Made by a program: the position numbers and the translations under genes. A DNA stretch of 64,000 nt. It comes from Suilimivivens sp009774465 (GTDB lineage Bacteria; Bacillota; Clostridia; Lachnospirales; Lachnospiraceae). Shown piece by piece: positions 25,258 to 35,379 of this stretch. Within the stretch, counting starts at the first letter, position 1. Each line of letters opens with the position of its first letter. The notes under the pieces are model-generated. The model did no database searches and was not told where the DNA came from. It saw only the letters and a list, made by a program, of their open reading frames with translations. The stretch spans positions 159,635 to 223,634 of the forward strand of contig CANDAE010000001.1 of assembly GCA_947382645.1 (NCBI GenBank), read 5' to 3'.

Positions 25258-27546
25258 TCATTTGTCTGATATAATCGCAATATCATATTCTCTGATCTCA
25301 TATCCCCGCTTCAATCTTCCGGTTTTATAACAGTCGGCAGAATCCGGTATAGCCCTGTTATATTGGCGATATGCAGCCAAACGCATAATATCATACCATT
25401 CATATCTTGAAAATTCTGGTAAATGTTTCTTATCAAAACACGCGTTGTAAGCAAAAAGCTTCTTTATCCCATAAGTATTCAGCCATTCTTTCATCTCTTT
25501 TAAAGCCTGTTTCCTGCTTGTAACACAAACCTCATCATCAAATCACAATTCGTTCGAATACATTCCGCCCACTCTATATTCCGGATCAATTATGTAATAT
25601 ACTGCATCAATTTCTTTCTTAGTCTCTGCCTCGGCAACTACTATGCCTATTGACATTACCTCATCATTCCAGTTTGTCTCTGTATCGATTACTGCAAATT
25701 TATCCATCGCATTTCTTTTTGGCTTTCCAGCCGGATCATAATAATTTTCAATCACTCCTTTTGTAACAGTCTTTGCTACTGCATTCAAAAAAGCTTTTCG
25801 CTCTGGTATCTCTATTTCATAAGATGTATTGTCTCTCGTATTCCATAAAATCCCCTTATGTAAATTCATTGCAACCATATAGCAGGCACATTGCAGGAAA
25901 TGTTCATGTGTTAATTCCGATACAAACTTTAATTCATAAACGATATTGTCTTTAACTACATCAGCAAATCCCCTGGCTGAAAACTTTACTTCTCCATTTT
26001 CCTGATCTGTAAAGTCAATCTGGCACTCAACCTGTGCATCCTCGTCCTTATTCAAATGCGTCTTTAACCGTTCTATGATCAATGTACTCTGTTCTTCATT
26101 CACAAACGGAGTTATCACCTGTGTCCTGTATCTCTTTTGTTTTGTTTCAAGTGAAACTAAAAATAATATTTTATGATCCAAAGAAGTATCTTTTACCTCT
26201 CTCTCATATAATCCACGCAACCCAAACAAATCAGGATTCAGTAAAAATTTTAGTTCTATTGCCGCGTCTATTTGATAATTGTCAAAATAAACCGCTTCTT
26301 GGTATATTCCAATACAGGGCGATAAATCTATTAAGCCATCCGTACTTTTTATATTTATTATTAAATGATCTGTTTGTTTCTGCTTGCTTATTTTTAACAA
26401 TGAAAAACATCTTTCCACATCTTCTTTATATTTGAAATCAAACATTTCACTTATATCCAGATCATTAAATTTCTCATTGGTCGGTATGGGAGTTGAAAGT
26501 GTCTTTTCAGACAGCATAGCTTCCTCTGGTTTCACAAAAATGATATGATTTTTTCCTCTGCTGGCTGCAACACAAAAAATATTTCTCAGAATAATATACG
26601 ACTGCTGTGGTTTTGATATCCTTGTATTCCAATAACTTTCCGTAAAATCAAAAACAACGCAGATTTTTCTTTCCAAACCTTTACTGCTGTCATAAGTTGT
26701 AAATATAGCGGAATCTTCTCTTGGCTCCGCCTTTCCCATCGAATCATTATCTGATATCGTTGCATACACTGTGTTCTTATTAAACTTATCCGGATGCCTT
26801 TCTTCTAAAGTATTTAATGTGTCAGACATCATTCCTGTTCTTGCGCCTAAACACAGGATGTCCGCTGGAATCTGTTCTGCCAAAAACGGTACAATATCTT
26901 CTCTCGCCATTTCCTCAACTTTACAGCAATTATTTACGCCTTTTATTTCTTTTTTCCACACGCTCCCAAGTATTGCTGCCAAATCATCAGACAATCGGAA
27001 ACATTGTGTAAATTTCAATCTAAGATGTTCTTCCAAAAAAAATTTCATAAATGATTCAACATTTAATGTCGTTTTATCATATATTTTCTGTTCCATATCG
27101 CCAACTGCAATTATCTGCATATTGGGATTACGGTCTTTTACCATCTGTAGCAGCTCCGCCAGTTCTTGCTCAATATCCTGATACTCATCAATAATCAAAA
27201 CATCGTATTTTCCCATAGGCGGTTTTTTCTGGATAAATGTTTGTATAAGATCCGAAATTCCTACGGAAATGCCACTTCTCATTAAAATCGTATATGCAAA
27301 TCCATGATAATTTGTTACCATAACATTTTTCTTCTTTATTTTAGACTTTGCATCTAATTTCAGCAGCTTATTGTATGTCAAATACAATACTTTTTTCTTA
27401 CTTGGCAATTCATTACACAGACTTTGAATCGCTGTGGTCTTGCCACTGCCAATACAGGCATCTACGAGAATATTTTTTCCCTGCAACGCTTTTTCTATAA
27501 ATAACTGTTGTTCATCAGATAACTGAAAGTTTAAAGGCATGCCCAT
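25258..27546 (-). pseudogene. SF1 helicase / RecB-like nuclease / DnaQ-type exonuclease fusion, interrupted by in-frame TGA
   Basis: The main open frame (25543-27546, 667 residues) has Walker A ACIGSGKTT (near residue 35), Walker B VLIIDEYQD (near 117), GDMEQKIYD and VAASRGKNHI, all UvrD/PcrA-like. Residues ~530-580 look like a PD-(D/E)xK nuclease (GFADVV ... YELKF ... QCACYMVA). The end starts a DEDD exonuclease (FAVIDTETNW). TGA at 25543-25545 stops it, but the same frame continues to 25258 with QALKEMKEWLNTYGIKKLF and AYNACFD, the second exonuclease motif. The last motif is missing. The helicase and nuclease may still be made; start at 27546 with GGAG. Probably a DNA-directed defence or repair enzyme. 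Confidence 0.8.
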
Positions 27547-27642
27547 GTCAAACTCTCCTCTTTCTCCTCTTTGTATTCGTCAATCTGATTATATAATCCA
27601 GAATGTATGCTGTAGCTTTAAGTAATATCTAAACTTAATGGA

Positions 27643-27666
27643 AAAGTGGTCGAATTCGACCACTTT
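27643..27666. promoter_or_regulatory. Perfect 24-bp palindrome, operator-like
   Basis: The half AAAGTGGTCGAA is followed at once by its exact complement, with no loop. It lies between the small partner gene of the HipA-like kinase and the helicase gene start (97 bases upstream of the latter). Absence of a loop argues for a dimeric protein binding site rather than an RNA hairpin. Confidence 0.65.
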
Positions 27667-27703
27667 ACAACCATGCATTTATCTGAAAAAAGCCTTTCCA
27701 ATA

Positions 27704-27919
27704 TTATGCAATACCGTATTTTTCAAAAATACTGTTCAAGTCTTCTCTGCTGATTTTTCCTGCCAGATAATAAGCCTTAACACTGGCTTCTATCGCTTCA
27801 AAAGCAGTATCAAACATAAACCAGTCACCTGTATTATAATATTCCTGTAATTCCATAAAATCGCGTTGCAATCCATCCGGCAAATTGTCTCTTAAAATTA
27901 TTTGTTCATCCACATACAT
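27704..27919 (-). CDS. Small acidic protein next to the HipA-like kinase
   Basis: A 71-residue acidic protein (LPDGLQRDFMELQEYYNTGDWFMFDTAFEAIEASVKAYYLAGKISREDLNSIFEKYGI), mostly helical. AGAGGTGAT lies before the ATG. It directly follows the HipA-like kinase gene, and small genes in this position often encode a partner or antidote of such kinases; that role is inferred. There is no helix-turn-helix, so it is not a HipB-type repressor. Confidence 0.72.
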   Translation of the reverse strand: MYVDEQIILRDNLPDGLQRDFMELQEYYNTGDWFMFDTAFEAIEASVKAYYLAGKISREDLNSIFEKYGIA

Positions 27920-27955
27920 TATTTTATCACCTCTCCCTTTACGGTTTCCTATAAT

Positions 27956-28870
27956 CTAATGTGCACAATCATTTTTTATACATTCTAACAGTACTTTTTC
28001 ATACCTGTATTCAATAATTGATGTAAAGAATCTCTTCTGTATTTCTGACAATATTGGTACCTCTTTTATCATTGTTTGTATCTTATTCATGTTATTACCT
28101 ATTTGGGGTGTCAATCTATAAACAGCCTCTAAACATTCCGGATATTCCCTGCTTTCAATTATATGATATGGATTTACCCGTTTCCCATGTAATTCAAATA
28201 TACACCTGCGGGCTTTATACGCCTCTGCTTCCATTTTATCAGCATCATTCATTACAATTTGCATCTTTTCATCATCCCACTTGCTATTTAAACAATTGCC
28301 ATTATCATAAACCGGCGCAATATCCTTCGAACCGTCCTTTCTTAAAATAATTCCCCAATTACTGTTATTACGATCTGTATTGCCAAGCAGTGCATCTATA
28401 ATGAACATATCCCAAAAATGTTTTTTTACCCCTGGAACATCTTGCAAAAACGGATGTTCCTGTATCGTCATCATAATTTCATATAAGTCTACGCCTACAC
28501 CATTTGTCTCATTCCCATTCGAATCTAAAAAATGTGGTTCAAAAGTAACTTTTATTTTATCAAACTCATAGAGTTTATCTCCATCTTGTAAAAAATCTTC
28601 GCAGGCAACTACAATTTTGTTATTTCTGATTCCTAAAATTGTATTGTGAACAGGCAAGCCAACTATTTTGTATATCTTTGAACCAATATATTCACAAACA
28701 GGGCTATTCGAATAACTCAAATTGATATTTTTCATCTTCTGTTCTTTTAAATTGCCTGGAAATTTTAAAAGATAGTCTTTGCCTTCATATGTAATTCCCA
28801 TTTTTCTTCCAGCCGTACCGCCATACATTCTTTGATTTTGTTTAAAATTATCAAAGCTTATTAATTCCAA
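27956..28870 (-). CDS. HipA-like / CtkA-type serine-threonine kinase
   Basis: A 304-residue kinase-fold protein. Motifs: a glycine-rich nucleotide loop (YGGTAGRKMGI), the Lys of DYLLKFP, the catalytic loop IIDALLGNTDRNNSNWGI (near residue 165) and the metal-binding DNGNCL (near 190). HipA-type kinases phosphorylate host proteins such as aminoacyl-tRNA synthetases and arrest growth. The start is set at a TTG (28870): GGAGG lies seven bases upstream, and the protein then begins MELISFDNF, where related kinases begin. Codons further up are not needed for the fold. It probably forms a toxin-antidote pair with the 71-residue protein. Confidence 0.82.
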   Translation of the reverse strand: MELISFDNFKQNQRMYGGTAGRKMGITYEGKDYLLKFPGNLKEQKMKNINLSYSNSPVCEYIGSKIYKIVGLPVHNTILGIRNNKIVVACEDFLQDGDKLYEFDKIKVTFEPHFLDSNGNETNGVGVDLYEIMMTIQEHPFLQDVPGVKKHFWDMFIIDALLGNTDRNNSNWGIILRKDGSKDIAPVYDNGNCLNSKWDDEKMQIVMNDADKMEAEAYKARRCIFELHGKRVNPYHIIESREYPECLEAVYRLTPQIGNNMNKIQTMIKEVPILSEIQKRFFTSIIEYRYEKVLLECIKNDCAH

Positions 28871-28956
28871 AATAGTGCCTCCCATATGGTAAAATAAAAC
28901 CATCAATAATTCATTTGCATTTCCTTTTTTATTATGCACTAAAATATACTCGTTTT

Positions 28957-31900
28957 TCAGTCATCTTCCATTGACCAAAAATCGTCCAAACATAATTGCG
29001 GAAAAGAGCTCACGTCCACGCCATGATGCTCTGGAAAGGCAATTAATTGCTCACGGATACGATTACATTCCTCCACTATATCTGTTGCACAGTCTTGACA
29101 AAGGCAATTCACAATCTGTTGAAATTGTCTTTGGTAATATCGGGTGAGCTGTGTTGCATTATTCAGCAACCACACTATAAATGGGTGGTCAGCCGTAATA
29201 CCTCTTCGCGTGAAATAATCTGCACTGCAAATATACTGACGACTCTGGTCATTTGCAGCCACACAAAACATCATTGGCGGAAATAAATCTAAAGTTTCAT
29301 CAATCTCATTCCCTTCTTTTTCGCAAAAGGAAATAACCTGACCAGCCTCATAATTAATGATCAATCGGTATTTCTCCTGAAACCAAACCATCAAATACTT
29401 ATATAAAACTGCATAATCATTATAACCATATAAAGAAAAATCATCAATCCTAGAATCCTCACAAGATTTCTGTAACTTCCCCATAGCCTCTATAAAAAGA
29501 TACTCCTGATTCTTTCTCAGCCATCTATCAAACTGAGAGTCTTTTATTTTCTTCCATTCTTTTAAAGTACAGTTTCTCCACCCCTCTAAACATCCCCAAG
29601 TTATCCCTAATTCACCTAACATCTGATGCTTATTTAGAATTCCATTAATTGCCAATAAAGTAATCAGTGGTAAGCCAGATACTCTGGAACGACTAATGTC
29701 CACCATAGGTTTCCATGCACCTTCCATTAGAAACACCGCAACATTGTTTCCATCTGGAGAATGATATCCAGCCAGATCATCAACTACAAGCCCTTGATAC
29801 ACACATATAATTCTTCCATATTCTGAGCATACCTGCACGATATCAGGACATCCAATTTCTGCAATTGAAATAATCGCCCGAGTCTCTTGCTGGCTATCAT
29901 GATAAATTCTCCACGCTTCATATAAATCCATCTGGTCAGAGAATGGTTTCCATATCTCTACGATATCTTCTGCCTTGGGGCAGACAGTATGTTTTGTAAA
30001 TTCCGCCTCCAGAGCCACCACCTTTTCTAAATCATATTTCTCCTTCAAATCTTCCCATTCACTGAACATATTAACGGCACTTTTATTTCTACTAATAAAC
30101 TCTATTTTTACCGCCTTCTCTCTAATACCAATCCTTCCATGTAATATATAGGTTTGATCTTTCACCTTCCACTGTGGTATCTGATCAAAACGTAAGTCGT
30201 ACTTCACCAGTACCCCTGAAAGTTCTGGCAAAATCTGATTTTCTTCCGTATCCAATGGAATGACTGAAACCGCTATTTGGGGATATTGCCCACAGACAGC
30301 CGGAAAATTGCGATCAAACTGTTCTTTCATTTTTGGAGACATTTCGTAGATTTTCTCGCCCTCTGCTTTATGCGCCTCCGCCATCATTTCCTCATTAGTT
30401 CGTCCAATCCGTTCACTATTATAATATACCGGTACCCTGGCACCACATAAATACTTTTCTATTGCCTCCCTTAGTTTCAATGCTCCCAATTTTCCCGGTA
30501 CCAGACGAATTACAATAGATGTTCCTGGTATGGCACGGTAGCCTTCTCTTTCCATATTACTTAGCACATCTACACTGAACTCGCTCGGTACTGGTAAATC
30601 TCCGTCCGTTTGATGATGCTTCGCCTGATTTTTCAAAGTATAATATCCACTCAGTCCGGTCACCTGCAAACGCAGACCATAATGTATCGTCTGATATGAC
30701 TCGCCCATCGCTTCTTCCCTGCGGTTTTTATCAGCATCAAAATAAAGAGTAGAAACCTCAGCATATTCCCCACAGAGAAAACTGGATAAAAAACCTATGC
30801 CAAATCGACTGATTCCATTATAGTTCTTAAAATAACCATGATCCCGCAAATCTCGTTCCAGTTCCCGTGAATTATAATAGGAATTGCCCACTTTTAGAAA
30901 ATAACGTTGCAACATGCCTAAAGTCATTCCTGTCCCCTGATCGTCTATACGAAACCAGATATTTCCTTCCTTATCATTCCACTCCCATAAATCAATTCGT
31001 GACTCCTCCGGAATAAAATCAGACTCCATCTCCCCTCGAAGCAAAGTTGCATCAATTGCATTCTGTAATAATTCCCTTATAAAAACATCTGTATTATCAT
31101 ATAAGTTTTCTCCCGTCAGAAGCTGCAAAATCTGTGTCTGATCCATTGTCAGGCAGAAATCACCACTCATGTAACCCTCTGACTCTATTTCATCTCTTCG
31201 CACTGCTCTTGGGAAAGGAAATTCCTGCTGCCACCCTGTCCTACAATATTTTTGCAATTTAATACAATTCCCCAGTTCTTCGTCAATCCAATCCAGAAAA
31301 TCTCTGACCGCATGTTCCACTCCCGGGTTCGTACATCTTGCCTTATAAGGCAGGTCGTCCACAGAAGGTGACACCGGGTAACGAAAGCCTGCTGACGCCC
31401 GATGTTTGTCCCACTCAGTACAACTCTTCTCATTACAAACCACATAACTATATAATATTCTGGGTGCCCGCGTATCATCGAAATCCAATAAATCACCCAG
31501 TCGAAGTAAAAGCGAACAAAATAACGGTTCCACATCATTCGCCGCCAAATAATTCAAATCCCTTTTATTCAAAAGTTCTGTCGGATTCTCACCATGTGCC
31601 TGACAAACTGCTATAATATAATGCTTTGATACCACCTCCAAAGGACAGTTATCAAACAGTTCTTTCCATGCTTCATTTTGTAATACTTCATGCAAACGAA
31701 AAGGATGTAATGTACGAAGATACCATTTACGAATATCCTCCGACCATTCTGACGCCGGGCATCCCAACAATTCCGGACAGTATTCTCTTAAAAACTTTCT
31801 ACACGCCACTTCATCCTGATAACATTGCTGCTTTTCCGCTTCGGTATAAACCATACCTAAATCATGCAGGCAAGCAGACAAAATCAATAATTCTATTTCC

Positions 31901-32139
31901 CCAACAGTTAATCGTTCAATCTGATCTCCCAATAATCCACTCATCGCATCCAGCACATTCAGTATATGTGTTGCATCATGCAAAGTATAATTTTGAAATG
32001 TCTGCCGAACATCCAACATATATTTTGCCGCCGCCTCATATACCGCTTTTACCCAGCTACTTCGTTTTTCATTTGTAGATATTTTCCCCTGATAAATATG
32101 CCAAAGTGCCGTTTCTTCTAGTTTCTCAGAATGAACCAT
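28957..32139 (-). CDS. HD-domain / HSP90-like ATPase fusion, probable defence protein
   Basis: A 1060-residue protein. The N-terminal ~300 residues are an HD phosphohydrolase-like domain (HDATHILNVLDAM near residue 60, CLHDLGMVY near 98, and LLLRLGDLLDFDDTR). Residues ~340-560 form a GHKL/HSP90-like ATPase: RELLQNAIDATLL (N-box Asn, near 360), IDDQGTGMT (near 400) and SRFGIGFLSSF (near 446). The C-terminal ~450 residues are unknown. Such HD-HSP90 proteins are known from bacterial conflict islands; the target is not known. Start at 32139, with GTGGGG six bases upstream. It lies upstream of the HipA-like gene on the same strand. Confidence 0.85.
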   Translation of the reverse strand: MVHSEKLEETALWHIYQGKISTNEKRSSWVKAVYEAAAKYMLDVRQTFQNYTLHDATHILNVLDAMSGLLGDQIERLTVGEIELLILSACLHDLGMVYTEAEKQQCYQDEVACRKFLREYCPELLGCPASEWSEDIRKWYLRTLHPFRLHEVLQNEAWKELFDNCPLEVVSKHYIIAVCQAHGENPTELLNKRDLNYLAANDVEPLFCSLLLRLGDLLDFDDTRAPRILYSYVVCNEKSCTEWDKHRASAGFRYPVSPSVDDLPYKARCTNPGVEHAVRDFLDWIDEELGNCIKLQKYCRTGWQQEFPFPRAVRRDEIESEGYMSGDFCLTMDQTQILQLLTGENLYDNTDVFIRELLQNAIDATLLRGEMESDFIPEESRIDLWEWNDKEGNIWFRIDDQGTGMTLGMLQRYFLKVGNSYYNSRELERDLRDHGYFKNYNGISRFGIGFLSSFLCGEYAEVSTLYFDADKNRREEAMGESYQTIHYGLRLQVTGLSGYYTLKNQAKHHQTDGDLPVPSEFSVDVLSNMEREGYRAIPGTSIVIRLVPGKLGALKLREAIEKYLCGARVPVYYNSERIGRTNEEMMAEAHKAEGEKIYEMSPKMKEQFDRNFPAVCGQYPQIAVSVIPLDTEENQILPELSGVLVKYDLRFDQIPQWKVKDQTYILHGRIGIREKAVKIEFISRNKSAVNMFSEWEDLKEKYDLEKVVALEAEFTKHTVCPKAEDIVEIWKPFSDQMDLYEAWRIYHDSQQETRAIISIAEIGCPDIVQVCSEYGRIICVYQGLVVDDLAGYHSPDGNNVAVFLMEGAWKPMVDISRSRVSGLPLITLLAINGILNKHQMLGELGITWGCLEGWRNCTLKEWKKIKDSQFDRWLRKNQEYLFIEAMGKLQKSCEDSRIDDFSLYGYNDYAVLYKYLMVWFQEKYRLIINYEAGQVISFCEKEGNEIDETLDLFPPMMFCVAANDQSRQYICSADYFTRRGITADHPFIVWLLNNATQLTRYYQRQFQQIVNCLCQDCATDIVEECNRIREQLIAFPEHHGVDVSSFPQLCLDDFWSMEDD

Positions 32140-32834
32140 ACAATTCCCCACCTTCAATTCTTTATCTTATGATGTCTGGTATTCTAATTATTTTTTGCTT
32201 GCTTATTACAATGAATACCTCTCTTAGAAGATTCCTACATTTTATATTATACATATCGTAATAATTTTGTACACTATGAAAATTTCTTTACTTTTATTCA
32301 CTTTATCCTAAATATTATAGACACAGAAGAAGTCAGCAATTGACGAAAATCATATATGCAATTACTTTCTCCAACTTAAAATAGAGTATAAACTTTTTGT
32401 ACAATTAGAAAACTACCCCGGCAGACTATTTTCCACACACAACGCCCCATACCCCTCTTATGTCAAGTTAATGTCACAAACTTTTTTCACTTTTTCCCAC
32501 GCAAAATCCCCGGAAGCCGCATAACTTCGTTGGGGTTATGGTAAATTAGTGTCAAGTGGGAGGAAAATTAATGGTAAATTAATGTCAAGTCTTTTAAATC
32601 CAGCAAAATTGCTTTCCCTACTCAGCATTTTCTTAATATTTCTTCTCATTTTGAGATAATTCTATTTTTATATTTTGCAAATGTCTGACTTGTCGTATAT
32701 TAATCTCCGTCAAATATGCCTGTTCCATATCAACCCTCTTTTCAAATAATAAAATCAGGAAAATAACATAAAGTCAGTTACTTTCCTGATTTATCACTGT
32801 AATGTCAACTTGCTGCTAATTTCATTTTATTACT
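32140..32834. other. AT-rich intergenic region with TGTCAAGT repeats
   Basis: About 700 bases without a supportable gene. Copies of a motif ATGGTAAATTARTGTCAAGT lie at 32538-32557 and 32571-32590; a shorter TGTCAAGTTAATGTCA is at 32461. A related copy is at 42272-42291. The right end holds the terminator of the Rpn-type gene (32752-32792). The repeats may be the left-over end of an insertion sequence or recombinase binding sites. Confidence 0.55.
32752..32792 (-). terminator. Terminator of the Rpn-type nuclease gene
   Basis: AAATCAGGAAA (32752-32762) pairs with TTTCCTGATTT (32782-32792), extended inward by TAAC/GTTA. In the minus direction it is followed by TTATTATTTG. It lies ~43 bases past the stop codon. 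Confidence 0.75.
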
Positions 32835-33764
32835 TTATACTGTACGAAGCCCTTCAAGTTGTTCTATCTCTGCAACATCAAGCCCTGAATACTCCGCAAT
32901 TTTCTCTATCGGTAATACTCCATCCCGCAACATCCTAAGTGCTGTTTCCTTCTTATTCTCGTTCCGGCCTTCATCTTTTCCTCTATTCAAAATTGTCCTT
33001 GCTTCTGTTTCAATCAATGCTCCACCCATAATATCACCTACACCTTTCTGCACATTCTCATACTTTTGTGCAATTTCCTTAATCACATTACTGGAAAGTT
33101 CTATGATTGTACGCTTGTCAAATGCTCCAATAGTTCCTTCCTGCTCCAGTTTATCAAGCCTATCCAAAATATTCCGATACTCTGCTTTCAATTCTACTAA
33201 TCGCTGTTCATTACTATTATACACCTTAAAATCCTTTTCATGTGAAAAAATATAAAACGGAATCAGCAATAACAAATGTTTTGTGAAAATATCTTCCAAA
33301 GAATACTCCTGTACCTTCATGATCGGCACATCATACTCTACAGTACCACCCGGTGTTTTAATTACATATCGCATTTTGTCAGGTGTCTTCTTGTATGTAC
33401 GCAGATACAGCACCGCTGTATTTGGAAAAGTTACAGTCAATGTTTCATTAATAACCTCACCCTCGTCCAACGCAATCTGTGCATCATACTCAAACAGCCG
33501 GATTGTCATTCGTCCGTCCGGCAGACTGCTCTCACATTCCAGATGATATTTCTTCTTTTTCACACCAAATATTGTGAAATTAGTGTCTGTTATCCTTTCC
33601 TGGTCTGCCCCATCCTGCCGGTCAATAAAATGTTCATTGGGGTGAAACTCAATTTTTTCATTCCCATTATAATCTTCTCCAAATATTTCATTAATTACTG
33701 GCAGAATCAATTGCCTGCAATCATTTAAGATTGTCCGAAATGCCCCGTCATAAATATTCCCCAT
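32835..33764 (-). CDS. Rpn-family recombination-promoting nuclease (PD-(D/E)xK)
   Basis: A 309-residue protein of the Rpn/transposase-31-like group, common in Lachnospiraceae and often near mobile elements. The N-terminal ~170 residues hold the nuclease core: DTNFTIFGVKKKKYHLECESS, with acidic residues in PD-(D/E)xK-like positions, then RLFEYDAQIAL. The C-terminal part is helical (EIAQKYENVQKGVGDIMGG) with a tail that may bind DNA (GVLPIEKIAEYSGLDVAEIEQLEGL, helix-turn-helix-like). GGAGG precedes the start. It has its own terminator at 32752-32792. Confidence 0.85.
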   Translation of the reverse strand: MGNIYDGAFRTILNDCRQLILPVINEIFGEDYNGNEKIEFHPNEHFIDRQDGADQERITDTNFTIFGVKKKKYHLECESSLPDGRMTIRLFEYDAQIALDEGEVINETLTVTFPNTAVLYLRTYKKTPDKMRYVIKTPGGTVEYDVPIMKVQEYSLEDIFTKHLLLLIPFYIFSHEKDFKVYNSNEQRLVELKAEYRNILDRLDKLEQEGTIGAFDKRTIIELSSNVIKEIAQKYENVQKGVGDIMGGALIETEARTILNRGKDEGRNENKKETALRMLRDGVLPIEKIAEYSGLDVAEIEQLEGLRTV

Positions 33765-33828
33765 ACCAAATCCTCCGTATTTCTTAATTTTATGATATTA
33801 TTGTCATTTTACAGAAACAAACGCATAT

Positions 33829-35379
33829 TCATCCTTCCCGGAACTTCCACTTAATCTCCACCCTTTTATCTTTATAAGCATATATCCTTTCGATAAAAGT
33901 ATCCATCAACTCCTGTGTAAGCTCCTCCATATGTGAATACCGGATGATCTGCTTCATATCTGCTTCAAGCTTTTCCTGCTCTTCTTCTAGTACAAAGAGC
34001 TTCTCCTGCCGCTCACGGAGCTGCCCGGATAACAATCCCGTCTGCCGATCCAGTTCATCTGCTCTTGCCCGGTATTCCTCCGGCGTTATCTTTCCTGACG
34101 CATATTCCTGATACACTTCATCTTTGGAAACGTCCATCTGATTCTTTTCACGCTGCAGATCCGCTATCTGATCTTTTATAGCAGCAAATTTGTTCCCCAA
34201 CAACATTTGCAGGCTTTTCTCCTGTCTGACCGTTTCCCCTCTGACCATCAATTCCTTATTAATCATCGTCAAAATCAGTTCTTCCAACACACCCGCATTA
34301 AAACTGGTACAACATTCCGGTATCTGGAGCATGGCATGTTTCCAGCACTCAAAATGCCTGTTCCTGTTCTTTCCACGGAGCGGCTTGTATATCATGGCAT
34401 ACCTACACCCACCACAATACAGCTTCCCGGTAAGCGGGTGCTTCTCCCTTTTCCTTTTTGTGGAATTGTCTGACCGAAATACGGAAATCTGCTCATAAAT
34501 CTCCGGTGTAACCAGTGCCTCATGGTGACCTGCTATCACTTTCCACTCCTCTTTGGGAAGTGTCTTCATTCTTTTACTTCCTACTGCCTCACTCGTCCTT
34601 CTCCCATACGTCATCTCTCCAAGGTAAAAACGGTTATTCAAGATCTTCCTGACTGCCTGGGCACTCCAAGCATGAGCCTTCCCGTCCTCCGCATATTTAT
34701 CCGGTCTGCGTATCTGCATGATTGTGGGAATACCCTCCTCACAGAGCTGCCTTGCTATCTGTGTACTGCTTTTAGGCAGAACCGCAAGGGAAAAAATATG
34801 CCGGACAATATCCGCTTCTTTCTTATTTACAATGACTTTATTCTTTTCCACAGGACTTTTCATATAGCCAAAAGGAACCTGTCCAAAAACATATTCCCCA
34901 TTTGCACACTTATTCTCAAAGGAAACCTTTATTTTAACCGAAATATCCTTACTGTAAAGATCATACAAAAGCGTCTTGAAGGCTGTATCAAGACCTATGG
35001 CATTTCCATTATCCTCCCTGCTGTCGTAACGATCGCCAAGCGCAATAAAGCGTACTCCCATAAAAGGGAATATCTGGTTTAAGTAAGTTCCCATTTCAAT
35101 ATAATCCCTCGAAAAACGGGACATATCCTTCACGATAATGCACTGTATTCGATTTTTCTTTACTTCCGCTAAAAGCTGATTCATTCCTGGTCTATCCATT
35201 CCGGTGCCAGACCAGCCATCGTCACAGAACTCCCTGACCTCATATTTCCTTAATTCCTCATCCTGCCGGATAAAATCCCTGATCAGCAGCCTCTGGCTGG
35301 ATATACTGTTGCTCTCGTCCTTTTTTAAGTCCTTTTTATCCTCTAATGACAGCCTTAAGTACATACCTATCACATTCAT
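33829..35379 (-). CDS. Large serine recombinase, third of the tandem set
   Basis: A 516-residue site-specific recombinase. The resolvase domain has the catalytic Ser in GMYLRLSLED (near residue 11) and IVKDMSRFSRDYIEMG. A recombinase domain (residues ~165-290) and a zinc ribbon (LYCGGCRYAM ... CWKHAMLQIPECC) follow, then a coiled coil (residues ~385-470) for synapsis. Start at 35379 with AAGGAG seven bases upstream; it overlaps the stop of the preceding recombinase gene by four bases. With its two neighbours it probably mobilises the island. Confidence 0.95.
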   Translation of the reverse strand: MNVIGMYLRLSLEDKKDLKKDESNSISSQRLLIRDFIRQDEELRKYEVREFCDDGWSGTGMDRPGMNQLLAEVKKNRIQCIIVKDMSRFSRDYIEMGTYLNQIFPFMGVRFIALGDRYDSREDNGNAIGLDTAFKTLLYDLYSKDISVKIKVSFENKCANGEYVFGQVPFGYMKSPVEKNKVIVNKKEADIVRHIFSLAVLPKSSTQIARQLCEEGIPTIMQIRRPDKYAEDGKAHAWSAQAVRKILNNRFYLGEMTYGRRTSEAVGSKRMKTLPKEEWKVIAGHHEALVTPEIYEQISVFRSDNSTKRKREKHPLTGKLYCGGCRYAMIYKPLRGKNRNRHFECWKHAMLQIPECCTSFNAGVLEELILTMINKELMVRGETVRQEKSLQMLLGNKFAAIKDQIADLQREKNQMDVSKDEVYQEYASGKITPEEYRARADELDRQTGLLSGQLRERQEKLFVLEEEQEKLEADMKQIIRYSHMEELTQELMDTFIERIYAYKDKRVEIKWKFREG

